Assembly: GCA_943787465.1 (NCBI GenBank)
Contig: CALSMN010000005.1
Location: 186,001-250,000 of the forward strand
Reading direction: 5' to 3'
Origin: an uncultured Bacteroidia bacterium
GTDB taxonomy: Bacteria; Bacteroidota; Bacteroidia; NS11-12g; UBA9320
DNA length: 64,000 nt
Positions within the stretch are counted from its first letter, which is position 1. Each line of letters starts with the position of its first letter. A model generated the notes under the pieces. It was not told the DNA's origin, made no database searches, and worked only from the letters and a program-made list of their open reading frames with translations. The translations under genes were made by a program, and so were the position numbers. Shown piece after piece: positions 1-9,277 of the stretch.

Positions 1-1
1 A

Positions 2-595
2 ATAAACAAAATGATCAATAGTCTGAAGACTGAAATTAGTAAGTTTACAACTGAAAATTATAAACTAACAACCAATTATGAAGCAATAACCTTTGATTTA
101 ACCTCGGAGATTGATAATCTTAAATCAAAAATCAGGAACATCTACGGTGACTTCCAAATATCAGATGATGGGCTGTATCTAATTTCAGATAGAAAAGGAC
201 AGATTACTTACATAAAAACATCAGATTGGCAAATTGACGCTCAAGCAGTGATTGTAAAAATTTTACCTCAAAATAGAATTCAAGAAATCGTATGTCTTAT
301 CCCACCGCATAAAATTGGACAGATTCAATCAAAAGCAAAGGCATCCATTCAAATAGCCAGTTTTCCAACATATACATGGGGTACCCTTCAAGGATACGTA
401 AAAAATTATAGCCAGACACCAGACGAAAACGGAAATTATCTTGCAACAATTATCATCAAAGACTATGGAAAACTAGCTCCGATGATACGACCCAGTATGC
501 AAGGCACAGCATACATCATCTATGAAAATAAAACATTACTTGGTTATCTCGTAAGCACAGTGAAACAAAAATATGATTCTTCTATAAACACATAA
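2..595 (+). CDS. HlyD-family membrane fusion (adaptor) protein, C-terminal part
   Basis: This is the C-terminal half of a periplasmic adaptor of the HlyD/EmrA type, which links an inner-membrane exporter to an outer-membrane TolC channel. The frame is open to the left edge of the window, so the ATG at 11 is probably internal and the gene starts outside. The visible part begins with the end of a coiled-coil hairpin (about residues 1-45, with NLKSKIRNIYG), followed by a lipoyl-like/beta-barrel part with the pattern ISDDGLYLISDRKGQI and a barrel ending near EIVCLIPPHKIGQIQ, typical of bacteriocin or peptide-export adaptors. The protein ends in a short polar tail at 595. Its partner exporter must lie to the left. 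The family assignment rests on fold pattern rather than on a strict motif. Confidence 0.6.
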   Translation: MNKMINSLKTEISKFTTENYKLTTNYEAITFDLTSEIDNLKSKIRNIYGDFQISDDGLYLISDRKGQITYIKTSDWQIDAQAVIVKILPQNRIQEIVCLIPPHKIGQIQSKAKASIQIASFPTYTWGTLQGYVKNYSQTPDENGNYLATIIIKDYGKLAPMIRPSMQGTAYIIYENKTLLGYLVSTVKQKYDSSINT

Positions 596-665
596 ATCTA
601 ATCTTGTTCATATCACGTGAATAAACCTAGTGTTCTATAAGCGTTTAAAAAACTATACATTTGTG

Positions 666-1032
666 AAGGCAAAACGGCTTATCGCGGGTGGATGTATGTT
701 CATTTGAGGAAAGTCCGGGCAACATAGAGTAATGTACCTTTGGAAACAAAGGGTGTATGCGTTGAAAAACGAATACAACAGCAAGTGTAACAGAAAATAA
801 CCGTTTGCTTTGGCGAATAAGGGTGAAAAAGTGAGGTAAGAGCTCACACGCTTGAATAGTAATATTCATTCGGTACAAACCTTACATGTTGTAAAACCAA
901 GTAAACTACAGATTTAGAGCTACTCGTTCTAATGCTTGTTTATTCAAGATGCTGTAGAGGGTAGGTTGCATAGATAAATGATAAGCTCATTCGCCTTGGC
1001 GAAGAGACAGAACCCGGCTTATAGTTTTGCCT
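666..1032 (+). ncRNA. rnpB: RNase P RNA (class A)
   Basis: This is the catalytic RNA of ribonuclease P, which trims the 5' leaders of pre-tRNAs. It contains the near-universal block GAGGAAAGTCCGGGC (about 706-720), the central GTGAGGTAAGAGCTCAC block (about 831-847), and the 3' signature ACAGAACCCGGCTTA (about 1009-1023). P1 is formed by GGCAAAAC at 668-675 pairing with GTTTTGCC at 1024-1031. A T-run follows directly (1032-1037) and may act in termination. The exact mature ends were inferred from P1. No protein gene should be called across this region. Confidence 0.95.
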
Positions 1033-1059
1033 TTTTTAAAAAAAAATGAATTAGAAAAT

Positions 1060-2416
1060 ATGGCCAGAATACTAATTGTTGATGACGAAGAAAGCATACG
1101 AGAAACACTTCGCGAAATACTAGAATATGAAGGATACGAAATTGAAGAAGCTAGTGATGGTGAAAAAGCTATATCACTCATAAAAAAATTCAATTACGAT
1201 GCTGTTCTTTCAGACATTAAAATGCCCAAATTAGATGGTATTGAGGTTTTGGAACAAGCGAAATCTATCGCTCCAGAGCTTCCATTTATTATGATCTCGG
1301 GGCACGGCACCATAGAAACAGCTATTGAAGCAACTAAAAAAGGGGCATTTGATTTCATCAATAAACCCCCTGATTTAAATAAGCTACTCATTACCGTTCG
1401 AAATGCCGTTGATAAAAGCAATTTAGTCATTGAAACTAAAGTTCTCAAACGTCAAATTACAAAAACACGTGCGATTCTTGGTGACTCACCTAGCATAAAA
1501 AAAATCAAAAAAACCATCGAGAAAGTGGCACCAACCGATGCTCGTGTTTTAATAACTGGAGAAAATGGTACAGGTAAAGAATTGGTCGCTCGATGGATAC
1601 ATGAAAAAAGTAATCGAGCAGATAAGCCTCTTATTGAAGTCAATTGTGCGGCAATCCCGGGAGAATTGATTGAAAGCGAACTGTTTGGTCATGAAAAAGG
1701 TTCGTTTACCTCGGCTATCAAACAAAAATTAGGCAAATTCGAAAAGGCTTCTGGAGGCACATTATTTCTTGACGAAATTGGTGACATGAGTTTAGCTGCT
1801 CAAGCTAAAGTACTTCGAGCACTTCAAGAAAATAAAATTACCCGTGTGGGTGGTGAAAAAGATATTGAAGTAGATGTTCGAATTATTGCAGCCACCAACA
1901 AAGACCTCATGCAAGAAATCGAAGATGGTAATTTCAGAGAAGACCTTTATCATCGTATATCAGTAATTGTGGTACACATCCCTACTTTAAACGAACGTAT
2001 AGAGGATATTCCTATACTTGCTGACCAATTTATGGAGGATATTTGCCAAGATAACGGAATACAAAAAAAGCAGATCACTGCTGGAGCTATGGAAGGGACT
2101 CAAATCTATATTCTGGAGCGGAAATATTCGTGAACTTCGCAATATTATTGAGCGATTGGTTATTCTTTGTGATCAAAAAATTACCGAAGAAGACATTCAA
2201 CTTTATGCGAATAATGGGAAGAAAAAACCGGGAACCATTGATGCTATCAATGAATTTAGTCGATTCCAAGACTTTAAAGACTATGCTGAAAAAATGTTTA
2301 TTGATGCGAAGCTGAAAAAAAACAACTGGAATGTTGCCAAAACATCGGCTGAAATAGATATTCAGCGAAGTCATTTGTATAACAAAATTGACAAATTTGA
2401 TTTAAAAAGAAATTAA
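1060..2416 (+). CDS. NtrC/AtoC-type sigma-54-dependent response regulator, interrupted by a +1 frameshift
   Basis: This gene encodes a two-component response regulator that activates sigma-54 promoters. It has an N-terminal receiver domain (ILIVDDEES at the start, phospho-acceptor Asp in AVLSDIKMP), a central AAA+ domain (Walker A GENGTGKE, a GSFTSA variant of the GAFTGA loop, Walker B GGTLFLDEIGD), and a Fis-type helix-turn-helix at the C-terminus (NNWNVAKTSAEIDIQRSHLYNKI). I chose the ATG at 1060 because the earlier ATG at 1027 lies inside rnpB. The reading frame breaks at GAAGGGACTC (2092-2101): frame 1 runs to a stop at 2133, while the expected continuation (GLKSIFWSGNIREL) is in the next frame. 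Skipping one G restores a protein of about 451 residues, normal for the family. No histidine kinase partner is in the window. Either an indel error or a real mutation is possible. Confidence 0.85.
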
Positions 2417-2419
2417 TCC

Positions 2420-3367
2420 ATGATCGGAAAAGACATTGCCACAGCTAGCCAACTCTTGGCTGATGGAAAAGTCGTTGCGATACCCACCGAAACGGTATAT
2501 GGATTGGCCGCCAATGCATTGGATATTCGAGCTGTATCTGAAATATATAGTGTTAAAAATAGACCCCATTTCAATCCACTGATTGTGCATGTACCAAGCC
2601 TCGATGCCGCTAAAAAATATGTGACCCATTTTCCAAAAGCAGCCGAAGAGTTGGCTCGTCACTTTTGGCCGGGATCATTAAGTATTTTATTGCCCAAAAA
2701 TGAGATGATTCCAGATATTATCACAGCAGGTTCACCCCACGTTGTTCTCCGGGTGCCCAATCATCCGCTGACCCTTCAACTTCTTCAGTCGGTATCTTTC
2801 CCATTAGCTGCCCCCAGTGCAAATGTGTCCAATACTGTCAGTCCAACCACTGCAAACCATGTAGAACATGGCCTTGGTGATCGAATTGAATATATATTGG
2901 ATGGTGGAGAATGTGCCGTAGGTGTAGAAAGCACCATCGTTTGCATTCAAGAAGGCGGAGTAGTTATCCTTCGAGAAGGTGGGGTATCTCAAGAAGCAAT
3001 CACTCATAAAACTGGACTTCCTATCCTTCCGCATACCCCTGCAACTATTCAGTCACCTGGTCAACTCAAACGGCATTACGCTACGCATAAGCCTTTGTAC
3101 ATTGTAAATTCATTTGATGAGTTTATCCGAAATAATCCACAAACAACCTGTTCTATTTTGTACTATGAAAAACCAAAGGATACGTTGAATGTCACATCAT
3201 ATTTTTTATCGGAAACGTATCATTTAGGAGAAATAGCTAATCAGCTTTTTTCCATCCTTCGTATAGCCGATGCAGACTCATCCGATTGCATTTTAATTCA
3301 ACCTATCAAACCAATAGGTATTGGAAGGGCTATTCAAGATCGCATACAACGGGCAGCAACGGTATAA
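2420..3367 (+). CDS. L-threonylcarbamoyladenylate synthase (Sua5/TsaC family)
   Basis: The enzyme makes threonylcarbamoyl-AMP from threonine, bicarbonate and ATP, the first step of the t6A37 modification of tRNAs that read ANN codons. The N-terminal 200 residues are a complete YrdC domain (PTETVYGLAANA near residue 22, the KNRPHFNPLIVHV nucleotide/threonine-site segment near 46, SANVSNTVSPTTA near 137). A C-terminal Sua5 domain follows (about residues 225-315), so this is the long Sua5 form rather than short TsaC. It begins 3 bp after the regulator gene and is probably co-transcribed with it. The 315-residue length is normal for Sua5. Confidence 0.9.
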   Translation: MIGKDIATASQLLADGKVVAIPTETVYGLAANALDIRAVSEIYSVKNRPHFNPLIVHVPSLDAAKKYVTHFPKAAEELARHFWPGSLSILLPKNEMIPDIITAGSPHVVLRVPNHPLTLQLLQSVSFPLAAPSANVSNTVSPTTANHVEHGLGDRIEYILDGGECAVGVESTIVCIQEGGVVILREGGVSQEAITHKTGLPILPHTPATIQSPGQLKRHYATHKPLYIVNSFDEFIRNNPQTTCSILYYEKPKDTLNVTSYFLSETYHLGEIANQLFSILRIADADSSDCILIQPIKPIGIGRAIQDRIQRAATV

Positions 3368-3434
3368 TATATTTATATAACACGGAAAAGCCCTCTGCTC
3401 GTGAAGCAAGACTCTATTTGTCTGATAATCAGTG

Positions 3435-3509
3435 TCGGGGTGGCAGGATTCGAACCTGCGACCTCCTGCTCCCAAAGCAGGCGCGATAACCGGGCTACGC
3501 TACACCCCG
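3435..3509 (-). tRNA. tRNA-Pro (anticodon TGG)
   Basis: The reverse strand folds as a tRNA: acceptor arm CGGGGTG/CACCCCG with discriminator A, a T-arm containing GGTTCGAATCC, and the anticodon stem-loop CCTGC-TTTGGGA-GCAGG giving TGG. CCA is not encoded. It is the last of three closely spaced tRNA genes on this strand. Confidence 0.95.
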
Positions 3510-3522
3510 AGGTGTACTTTAG

Positions 3523-3596
3523 TGATCCCACCAGGACTCGAACCTGGAACCTACGGTTTAGAAAACCGTTGCTCTATCCGGTTGAGCTATGGAACC
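3523..3596 (-). tRNA. tRNA-Arg (anticodon TCT)
   Basis: The reverse strand shows the acceptor GGTTCCA pairing with TGGGATC, the T-loop sequence GGTTCGAGTCC, and the anticodon arm ACGGT-TTTCTAA-ACCGT, giving TCT, which reads AGA/AGG. The discriminator is A and no CCA is encoded. Confidence 0.95.
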
Positions 3597-3624
3597 ATTG
3601 TGGGTTTGTACAGAACATAACCTT

Positions 3625-3715
3625 TGGCGGTGGGACCGGGATTCGAACCCGGGGTACCCTTGAGAGGTACGGCAGTTTAGCAAACTACTGGTTTAAGCCA
3701 CTCACCCATCCCACC
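3625..3715 (-). tRNA. tRNA-Ser (anticodon GCT)
   Basis: The reverse strand has acceptor GGTGGGA/TCCCACC, discriminator G, an anticodon arm GTAGT-TTGCTAA-ACTGC giving GCT (AGC/AGT), and the long variable arm typical of class II tRNAs (GTACC...GGGTAC). The bases after the discriminator are CCA, so in this tRNA the CCA end appears to be encoded, unlike its two neighbours. It is first in the Ser-Arg-Pro transcription order. Confidence 0.95.
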
Positions 3716-3869
3716 AAAAGGACTGCAAAAATAAACTTTTATTGAACTCTCAATATCTTTTTTACTAAAATAATTAATTATAACAATGAGGATTTTATAT
3801 TAAGACTATTCCAAATTTTATGACTAACCTTGAAGCCAATTATACTCGATAATAAATTGATTTTTTGAT

Positions 3870-4988
3870 ATGATTGAACTGTTCAACACTTTCAATGTAA
3901 TTTTATTTACGGTCTTAGGTTCGGCATCATTAATCCTTATTTTTTATTGGATTTTACTGTTCCGAATTAAAAAACAAATTCCTAAAAAATCTAATTTTAC
4001 TCCTCCTATCTCGGTAATTATAGCTGCCCGAAATGAAAAAGATAATTTAATTAAAAATCTGCCACATCTGCTGAATCAAGACTATCTTAACTTTGAGATT
4101 ATAGTCGTAAACAATGGGAGTTTTGATGGATCCAAAGAAGCATTAGATGCAATGATGCTTCAATATTCAAATCTTAAAGTCGTTCAAATTGAATTAAAAG
4201 AACAATATAAAAAAGGAAAAAAATTTGCACTTACCCTTGGAATTAAAGCTGCTCAACACGAACATCTTTTGTTTACCGACGCAGACTGCAGCCCTGTTTC
4301 TAATCAATGGATTACTTCAATGGCTAATCAATTTGAAAAACATGACGTGGTAGTAGGCATTGCTCCATTACGAACCAATAACTCTATATTGGGTGCATGC
4401 ATCAGCTACGAAACCTTCCATACTGCTAATCAGTATATTGGATATACACAACGAAATTTAACCTACATGGGAGTAGGTCGTAATATGGGCTATACGAAAT
4501 CGGTATTTTTTAAAAATAAAGGTTTTGCAAATCATCAGCATATCATGTCTGGGGATGATGACTTATTTATCCAAGAAGTTGCTCAATTCTCAAAAGTAAT
4601 AGCCTGTACAGATAAACAAGCATTGGTATATTCAGATGGACCAAGATCGGTAGTATCCTGGTTCAAACAAAAAATAAGACACCTATCTACTGGATCATTC
4701 TATGTCTTGAAATTCAAATTCCTTTTGGGTTTTTATGCACTAATACAAATGCTTTGGCTTATAGGTGGAGTCCTATTATTCGTTTTATTTCCACCCCTTT
4801 GGTATGTAACCCTCAGTATAATTCTGATTAAATGGTTTGTTCAATGGATAATTATGGGTCCATTTGCACTGCATATACAACATAAAAAAATTGCCTATTT
4901 TTTGCCCTATTATGATATACTCTTTACTCTCTATTTGTTATTTTTTGGTGTTATTCGTATCTTTATAAAACCTAAAACATGGAATTAA
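3870..4988 (+). CDS. Membrane-anchored family 2 glycosyltransferase
   Basis: This is an inverting GT-A glycosyltransferase. An N-terminal transmembrane helix (about residues 8-32) precedes the catalytic domain, which starts PPISVIIAARNEKDNL, has the DXD-type metal/sugar-nucleotide motif TDADCSP near residue 137, and an acceptor-side SGDDDLF motif near 228. Three hydrophobic helices close the protein (about residues 285-370). The topology resembles ceramide or hyaluronan-type processive or lipid-linked transferases, so an envelope glycolipid or polysaccharide role is likely, but the substrate cannot be read. The 3' end overlaps rsmG by 10 bp, implying co-transcription. Confidence 0.85.
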   Translation: MIELFNTFNVILFTVLGSASLILIFYWILLFRIKKQIPKKSNFTPPISVIIAARNEKDNLIKNLPHLLNQDYLNFEIIVVNNGSFDGSKEALDAMMLQYSNLKVVQIELKEQYKKGKKFALTLGIKAAQHEHLLFTDADCSPVSNQWITSMANQFEKHDVVVGIAPLRTNNSILGACISYETFHTANQYIGYTQRNLTYMGVGRNMGYTKSVFFKNKGFANHQHIMSGDDDLFIQEVAQFSKVIACTDKQALVYSDGPRSVVSWFKQKIRHLSTGSFYVLKFKFLLGFYALIQMLWLIGGVLLFVLFPPLWYVTLSIILIKWFVQWIIMGPFALHIQHKKIAYFLPYYDILFTLYLLFFGVIRIFIKPKTWN

Positions 4989-5599
4989 TCCACCGTTATT
5001 TTCCTGATTTAACAGACAAACAAAAGAGTCAGTTTCAACAGCTACTCCCGCTATACTCGGAATGGAATGCTAAAATAAATGTGATTAGCAGAAAAGACAT
5101 GGATCAGTTCTATTGTAACCATGTCTTACATTCTTTATCCATTACTACGATTCATACTTTTAAGCCAGATGAATGGATTTTAGATATTGGAACAGGTGGA
5201 GGATTCCCCGGCATACCATTAGCCATTCTGTTTCCCTTGGCTAATTTTCATTTGGTAGATAGTATACGAAAAAAAACAAAGGTTGTAGAAGCTGTATCGC
5301 AATCACTAGAATTAAAAAATGTGACCGTTACCAACGCTCGTTTTGAGGACATCTCTCAAAAACACGATAGTATTATTTCTCGTGCAGTAGCTCCAGCATT
5401 AAAACTGGTGAAACTCACTAAAAATGCCATGAATTCAAAGGGGCAGCATTTGTTCATTAAAGGCGGTGATTTATCCGCAGAAAAAGAGGATATTTTACAC
5501 CAATACCCCAGCAGAATATGGGATGAATATCCATTAAAAGATCATTTTAATGAAGCCTTTTTTGAAACTAAAAAAATTGTTCGGTTGAGTCAAAAATAA
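4979..5599 (+). CDS. rsmG: 16S rRNA m7G527 methyltransferase RsmG
   Basis: RsmG transfers a methyl group from S-adenosylmethionine to N7 of G527 in 16S rRNA. The sequence has the SAM-binding motif ILDIGTGGGFPGIPLAI (about residue 65 onward) and the conserved SRAVAP segment (about 133), both diagnostic for the family. At 206 residues it is a normal length. It overlaps the upstream glycosyltransferase and ends only 12 bp from the convergent stop of the large surface protein. Confidence 0.95.
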   Translation: MELIHRYFPDLTDKQKSQFQQLLPLYSEWNAKINVISRKDMDQFYCNHVLHSLSITTIHTFKPDEWILDIGTGGGFPGIPLAILFPLANFHLVDSIRKKTKVVEAVSQSLELKNVTVTNARFEDISQKHDSIISRAVAPALKLVKLTKNAMNSKGQHLFIKGGDLSAEKEDILHQYPSRIWDEYPLKDHFNEAFFETKKIVRLSQK

Positions 5600-5611
5600 C
5601 GTACTCAAGTA

Positions 5612-8600
5612 TTACCTTATAAGGTTAATCGTTCCCGCTTTTCTATAGGATTTATTCTCAAAATCGGTATACGAAATCAGATACATGTAGGTCCCTGCTT
5701 GTATGGGTTGATTTAAATACGTAGGCATCCATTTTTCATTAATATCATTGGATTGATAAATCTTCTCTCCCCATCGATTATATATGCTCATTGAAAATTC
5801 ATTAATGGCAATACCTTTTACACCAAAACCGTCATTTAAATTATCAGCATTGGGAGTAAATGCATTGGGAACATATACCGTAGGTAAAAAATAGAAACAA
5901 ACTTCATTACTCCATGATTCCGTGAACTCACCACCATTTTCCTGTGCTTTAATTCTGAAACATTTTTTGTATTGTTTGGGATCATGAATTGAAACTAATG
6001 TCGTATTACTTAACACATTAGGTTGTGTTAGATTCAATGGATTGGCATTATCTTCTAGAAACAAGTCATATACAGAAACACCATTTTCCCAACCATCATA
6101 ATCTAAAAAAATGAGATTTGCATTCAACGATTCATCCTGAACACCAGATAATAAAATGGTGGTATGAATCTCAGATAATATCGTATTTCCGCATCCATTT
6201 AGAGCAGATATTTGATAATCAAATGCATTTAAATCTGTATTTAAACCTTGGTCTAAAAACTGTGATGTCGTGCCATTCACTGTTGCCGTATTTGACCAAT
6301 TTATTGATCCTGTCACCCGTTTTTTAATATCAAAATTGGATGTGCTCGCATTATTTAAAACTTGCCAATCTACCAAAACTCTATCATCGGGTGTACCCAC
6401 AGAAACAAAACGCAAATCAATTGCTAAAAGATCAAAATTAACTGTTAATCGTTGTGTATCTCCTGCACAACCTTGATCTGAAACTTCCACTACAGCTAAA
6501 TTACCTTCTGGTTGGGATAAATCCCAATCAACAATGACAGTGGGTGTTGGATCTCCAGTATAATTTAAGGCTCCATTAACCGTCCAGTTAAATTCAGAAT
6601 TAATGTATCCAGTTACAGAATACATATGATTAAGTGTGCTCTCTGGACAGATGGTCGTTGGCCCAGTAAGCGGTGAAGTCGAGGGTTTTGGATGAATGGT
6701 AACCAATGTATCTACCAAAATTCCCGAACAGCCTTTTTCACTTGTTTCAATCACCGATAACTTGAACACTCCAGGTTGATTCCAGAATATTGTGATGGTT
6801 GAGGTGCCTTGCCCCACAATAGGATCTGTGTTTCCATCAATGTTCCATAGATATGTAGATGTCGATTCACCATTCAATACATAAGTGACTGAATCGTCAG
6901 ATTGACACCACTTCATAGAACCAGAAATTTGATCTGCTTTAGGTGTAGGAAAAATTACAATTGATTGTTCGCTAGGAGGACTTACGCACCAGCGATCATT
7001 TTTAGCATCATATGCACGTTGTACAACTCGTACATTGGCTGACCCTGCTATGCCCCAATCTATACTTATCATTGATGATGAGTCTCCACTTTGTTGCTTA
7101 CCTCCTATTATAGTCCAATCATACACACTTCCATGTACTGAATCCACTTGATAAATACTGCCATTTTCCATTTCACAAACCTCAGAAGGTCCTTGGATAC
7201 TATTATTCCCTAATGTATATGATTTGGCGACATTGAGCGTAATTAAATTACTCAAGCATCCAAATTTATTGATTTCAGTGACCGACACTTGTCCACTACC
7301 CTCATCACCCCAATCAACACTTATCGTATTTGAATTTCCACCTGAAGATTGAGAACCCCCAACTATAGTCCAATTATATACGGATCCATTAACACCACTT
7401 ACAGTATACACAATATCTAAAGCATTGGGACACACAATCGTGGGACCTGTAATTGTTGGATTAGGTTCGATAACGTATACCTCAATTTGAGCAGTGTCAC
7501 TGGTACATCCTATTGAATTCGTTTCAGCAACTCGAATTATAAAATTAGGAATACTAAAACTAGACAATTCTATACTGTTTTTATTTTGAATACCGATGGA
7601 GGCATTAAGGGTCTCCCAATAATATGAATTTCCCGGATTATCATTTACTGAATAAACCAGACCAATATCTTCTTTACATACCGTGTCCTTTCCAATAATA
7701 ACTGGGATTTCAGGACTTTCTTGAATGGTTATGTCGAGTCGAATCCAATCTCCTAAACATCCATTGGCACTCACCTCACGAACTCTAATAAAAGGAGTCA
7801 TTCCCCCTGAATCAGAGCCTTTCCAATAGACATTGACCTTTTTAATCGTACTATCACCTATAAACTTACCATCAAATACCTCCCATTCATAGGTAGAGTT
7901 TGCATGACCATCGATTACTTCATAACTATGGGTACTGTATTTACATACTAATGTAGGCCCGATTAACTGAGAGGCCCCTTCAAAAGGAAGGACTTTTATA
8001 CTGACATCTAAATAATTAAATTTAGGAGGACAACCATCATCTTCAGCTGTAAAATAGACATTATACGGCTGATCTTGAGCTGCATCACAATCGGGAGTCC
8101 AACAAAATTCATAGGTATACAAATCAAAATCTAGTAAAGGCCCAGAAAAAGTGGCTTTGGTTCCAGGAATTGTATTCAAAATAGAGCCTCTAGCAGAAAC
8201 GGTTACTTGGTCATCATCAGGATCTTGACCACGAACGTAAAAGCAGAGCTCTTCACCTGCTTCTATAGTGAATCGTTGACCCTTCGATGATGTGATATCA
8301 GGAATAGTATTGGCTATACAATTGAGTACCATAATTTGTAGGTCCATCCTAATTTTACCGAGTAGTTGACCATTTCGGTATTCTAACACTTCTACACCCA
8401 CAACAAAATTTCCAGTTTGATTACTAAAAAGTTCGGTGTAGCCAGTTTCCTTATCTATAAAGGTATATCCATTTGCTCCAAAAGGAGTGATTGACGTATA
8501 TCCGGCTTTGTAACGTAATAAAGGAGTATCTAATGAAGCTGCAGGAGCAGGATTTGAACTCGCCGAACTCCCCCCCTGATAAGGACGCATAAAGCGATAT

Positions 8601-9208
8601 ACCAAGCTATCTCCATCTTTATCTACAGCATCAAATAAAAATGAATTGGTATCATTAACACACATATAGGGACTTGGAACACCATAAAATGAGGGTGAAC
8701 TATTCTCCAATGCAGTAGCAGGGATAAAGCAATAATAGGTTTGGCCTTGTGATGGAGTAGAACCATCTTGAATAATATTATTTTGGACATTCCTACAACA
8801 CCTTGTGTAAGTAATATGATACCCCTCAGAATAGGGTTTTAGCGATACAATTCCTTCATATAATCCATACTCAATACATACATTTTTTTCATAGAAATCA
8901 CAGTCGATAGAGCCTGGAGGATTTACTTTTTTCTTTGTTACTAAATTAAAAACTGGTTGTTGATTCAGACTCTTGTTGTTATCGTTAAGATAAACGCCTA
9001 ATGTAATTTTATCATCCAATTGTACATTTCCAGAACAATCACGATAGACATGAAATGTAATTTTATAGCGGTATTCTCCTGTTGTTGTATTGATATTGAT
9101 GAACTCATAGTTCATGTATCCCCCCAATAGATGTGTTGCATCACAAGTTAAACTACCCCATACCAATACAAGTAGTAAAATTAATTTGGATGAAAATCTG
9201 AAATACAT
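5612..9208 (-). CDS. Giant PKD-like repeat surface protein with T9SS type B (gliding-associated) C-terminal domain
   Basis: This is a 1198-residue exported protein. A signal peptide (LILLLVLVWGSLTCDA) is followed by an N-terminal module of the THLLGGYMNYE...VYRDCSG type, which is common in Bacteroidota gliding/adhesion proteins. From about residue 405 to 930 there are six PKD/Ig-like repeats of about 85 residues, each opening with a GP-x-VC motif and carrying a Y-x-W-x-I core (for example GSVYNWTIVGG, GSVYDWTIIGG). The C-terminus (YVPNAFTPNADNLNDGF...YNRWGEKIYQS) is the type B sorting domain of the type IX secretion system. I infer a cell-surface or secreted adhesin. A perfect -7 box lies just upstream at 9217-9224. 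Specific ligand unknown. Confidence 0.9.
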   Translation of the reverse strand: MYFRFSSKLILLLVLVWGSLTCDATHLLGGYMNYEFININTTTGEYRYKITFHVYRDCSGNVQLDDKITLGVYLNDNNKSLNQQPVFNLVTKKKVNPPGSIDCDFYEKNVCIEYGLYEGIVSLKPYSEGYHITYTRCCRNVQNNIIQDGSTPSQGQTYYCFIPATALENSSPSFYGVPSPYMCVNDTNSFLFDAVDKDGDSLVYRFMRPYQGGSSASSNPAPAASLDTPLLRYKAGYTSITPFGANGYTFIDKETGYTELFSNQTGNFVVGVEVLEYRNGQLLGKIRMDLQIMVLNCIANTIPDITSSKGQRFTIEAGEELCFYVRGQDPDDDQVTVSARGSILNTIPGTKATFSGPLLDFDLYTYEFCWTPDCDAAQDQPYNVYFTAEDDGCPPKFNYLDVSIKVLPFEGASQLIGPTLVCKYSTHSYEVIDGHANSTYEWEVFDGKFIGDSTIKKVNVYWKGSDSGGMTPFIRVREVSANGCLGDWIRLDITIQESPEIPVIIGKDTVCKEDIGLVYSVNDNPGNSYYWETLNASIGIQNKNSIELSSFSIPNFIIRVAETNSIGCTSDTAQIEVYVIEPNPTITGPTIVCPNALDIVYTVSGVNGSVYNWTIVGGSQSSGGNSNTISVDWGDEGSGQVSVTEINKFGCLSNLITLNVAKSYTLGNNSIQGPSEVCEMENGSIYQVDSVHGSVYDWTIIGGKQQSGDSSSMISIDWGIAGSANVRVVQRAYDAKNDRWCVSPPSEQSIVIFPTPKADQISGSMKWCQSDDSVTYVLNGESTSTYLWNIDGNTDPIVGQGTSTITIFWNQPGVFKLSVIETSEKGCSGILVDTLVTIHPKPSTSPLTGPTTICPESTLNHMYSVTGYINSEFNWTVNGALNYTGDPTPTVIVDWDLSQPEGNLAVVEVSDQGCAGDTQRLTVNFDLLAIDLRFVSVGTPDDRVLVDWQVLNNASTSNFDIKKRVTGSINWSNTATVNGTTSQFLDQGLNTDLNAFDYQISALNGCGNTILSEIHTTILLSGVQDESLNANLIFLDYDGWENGVSVYDLFLEDNANPLNLTQPNVLSNTTLVSIHDPKQYKKCFRIKAQENGGEFTESWSNEVCFYFLPTVYVPNAFTPNADNLNDGFGVKGIAINEFSMSIYNRWGEKIYQSNDINEKWMPTYLNQPIQAGTYMYLISYTDFENKSYRKAGTINLIR

Positions 9209-9216
9209 TTACTTTA

Positions 9217-9224
9217 CAAAAATA
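9217..9224 (-). promoter_or_regulatory. -7 promoter box (TATTTTTG)
   Basis: On the minus strand this is a perfect TAnnTTTG, the Bacteroidota housekeeping -7 element, 8 bp upstream of the ATG of the giant surface protein. No clear TTTG -33 element is seen. The leader would be extremely short. Confidence 0.4.
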
Positions 9225-9277
9225 GGATACTAATACATAAAACGTTGGAAGTATTGGTTTAGTTGCTAGACTAGAAA

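Noticed and set aside
645..878. Minus-strand ORFs of 64-77 codons over the RNase P RNA
   Set aside because: They lie inside rnpB, have no family resemblance and no start context.
3286..3745. Plus- and minus-strand ORFs across the tRNA cluster
   Set aside because: They translate tRNA genes (patterns such as GFEPATS and FESCH are reading-through artefacts).
5614..5625. Palindrome ACCTTATAAGGT between rsmG and the surface protein
   Set aside because: It includes the final codons of the surface protein and lacks a loop or T-run; an operator is unlikely at a convergent end.
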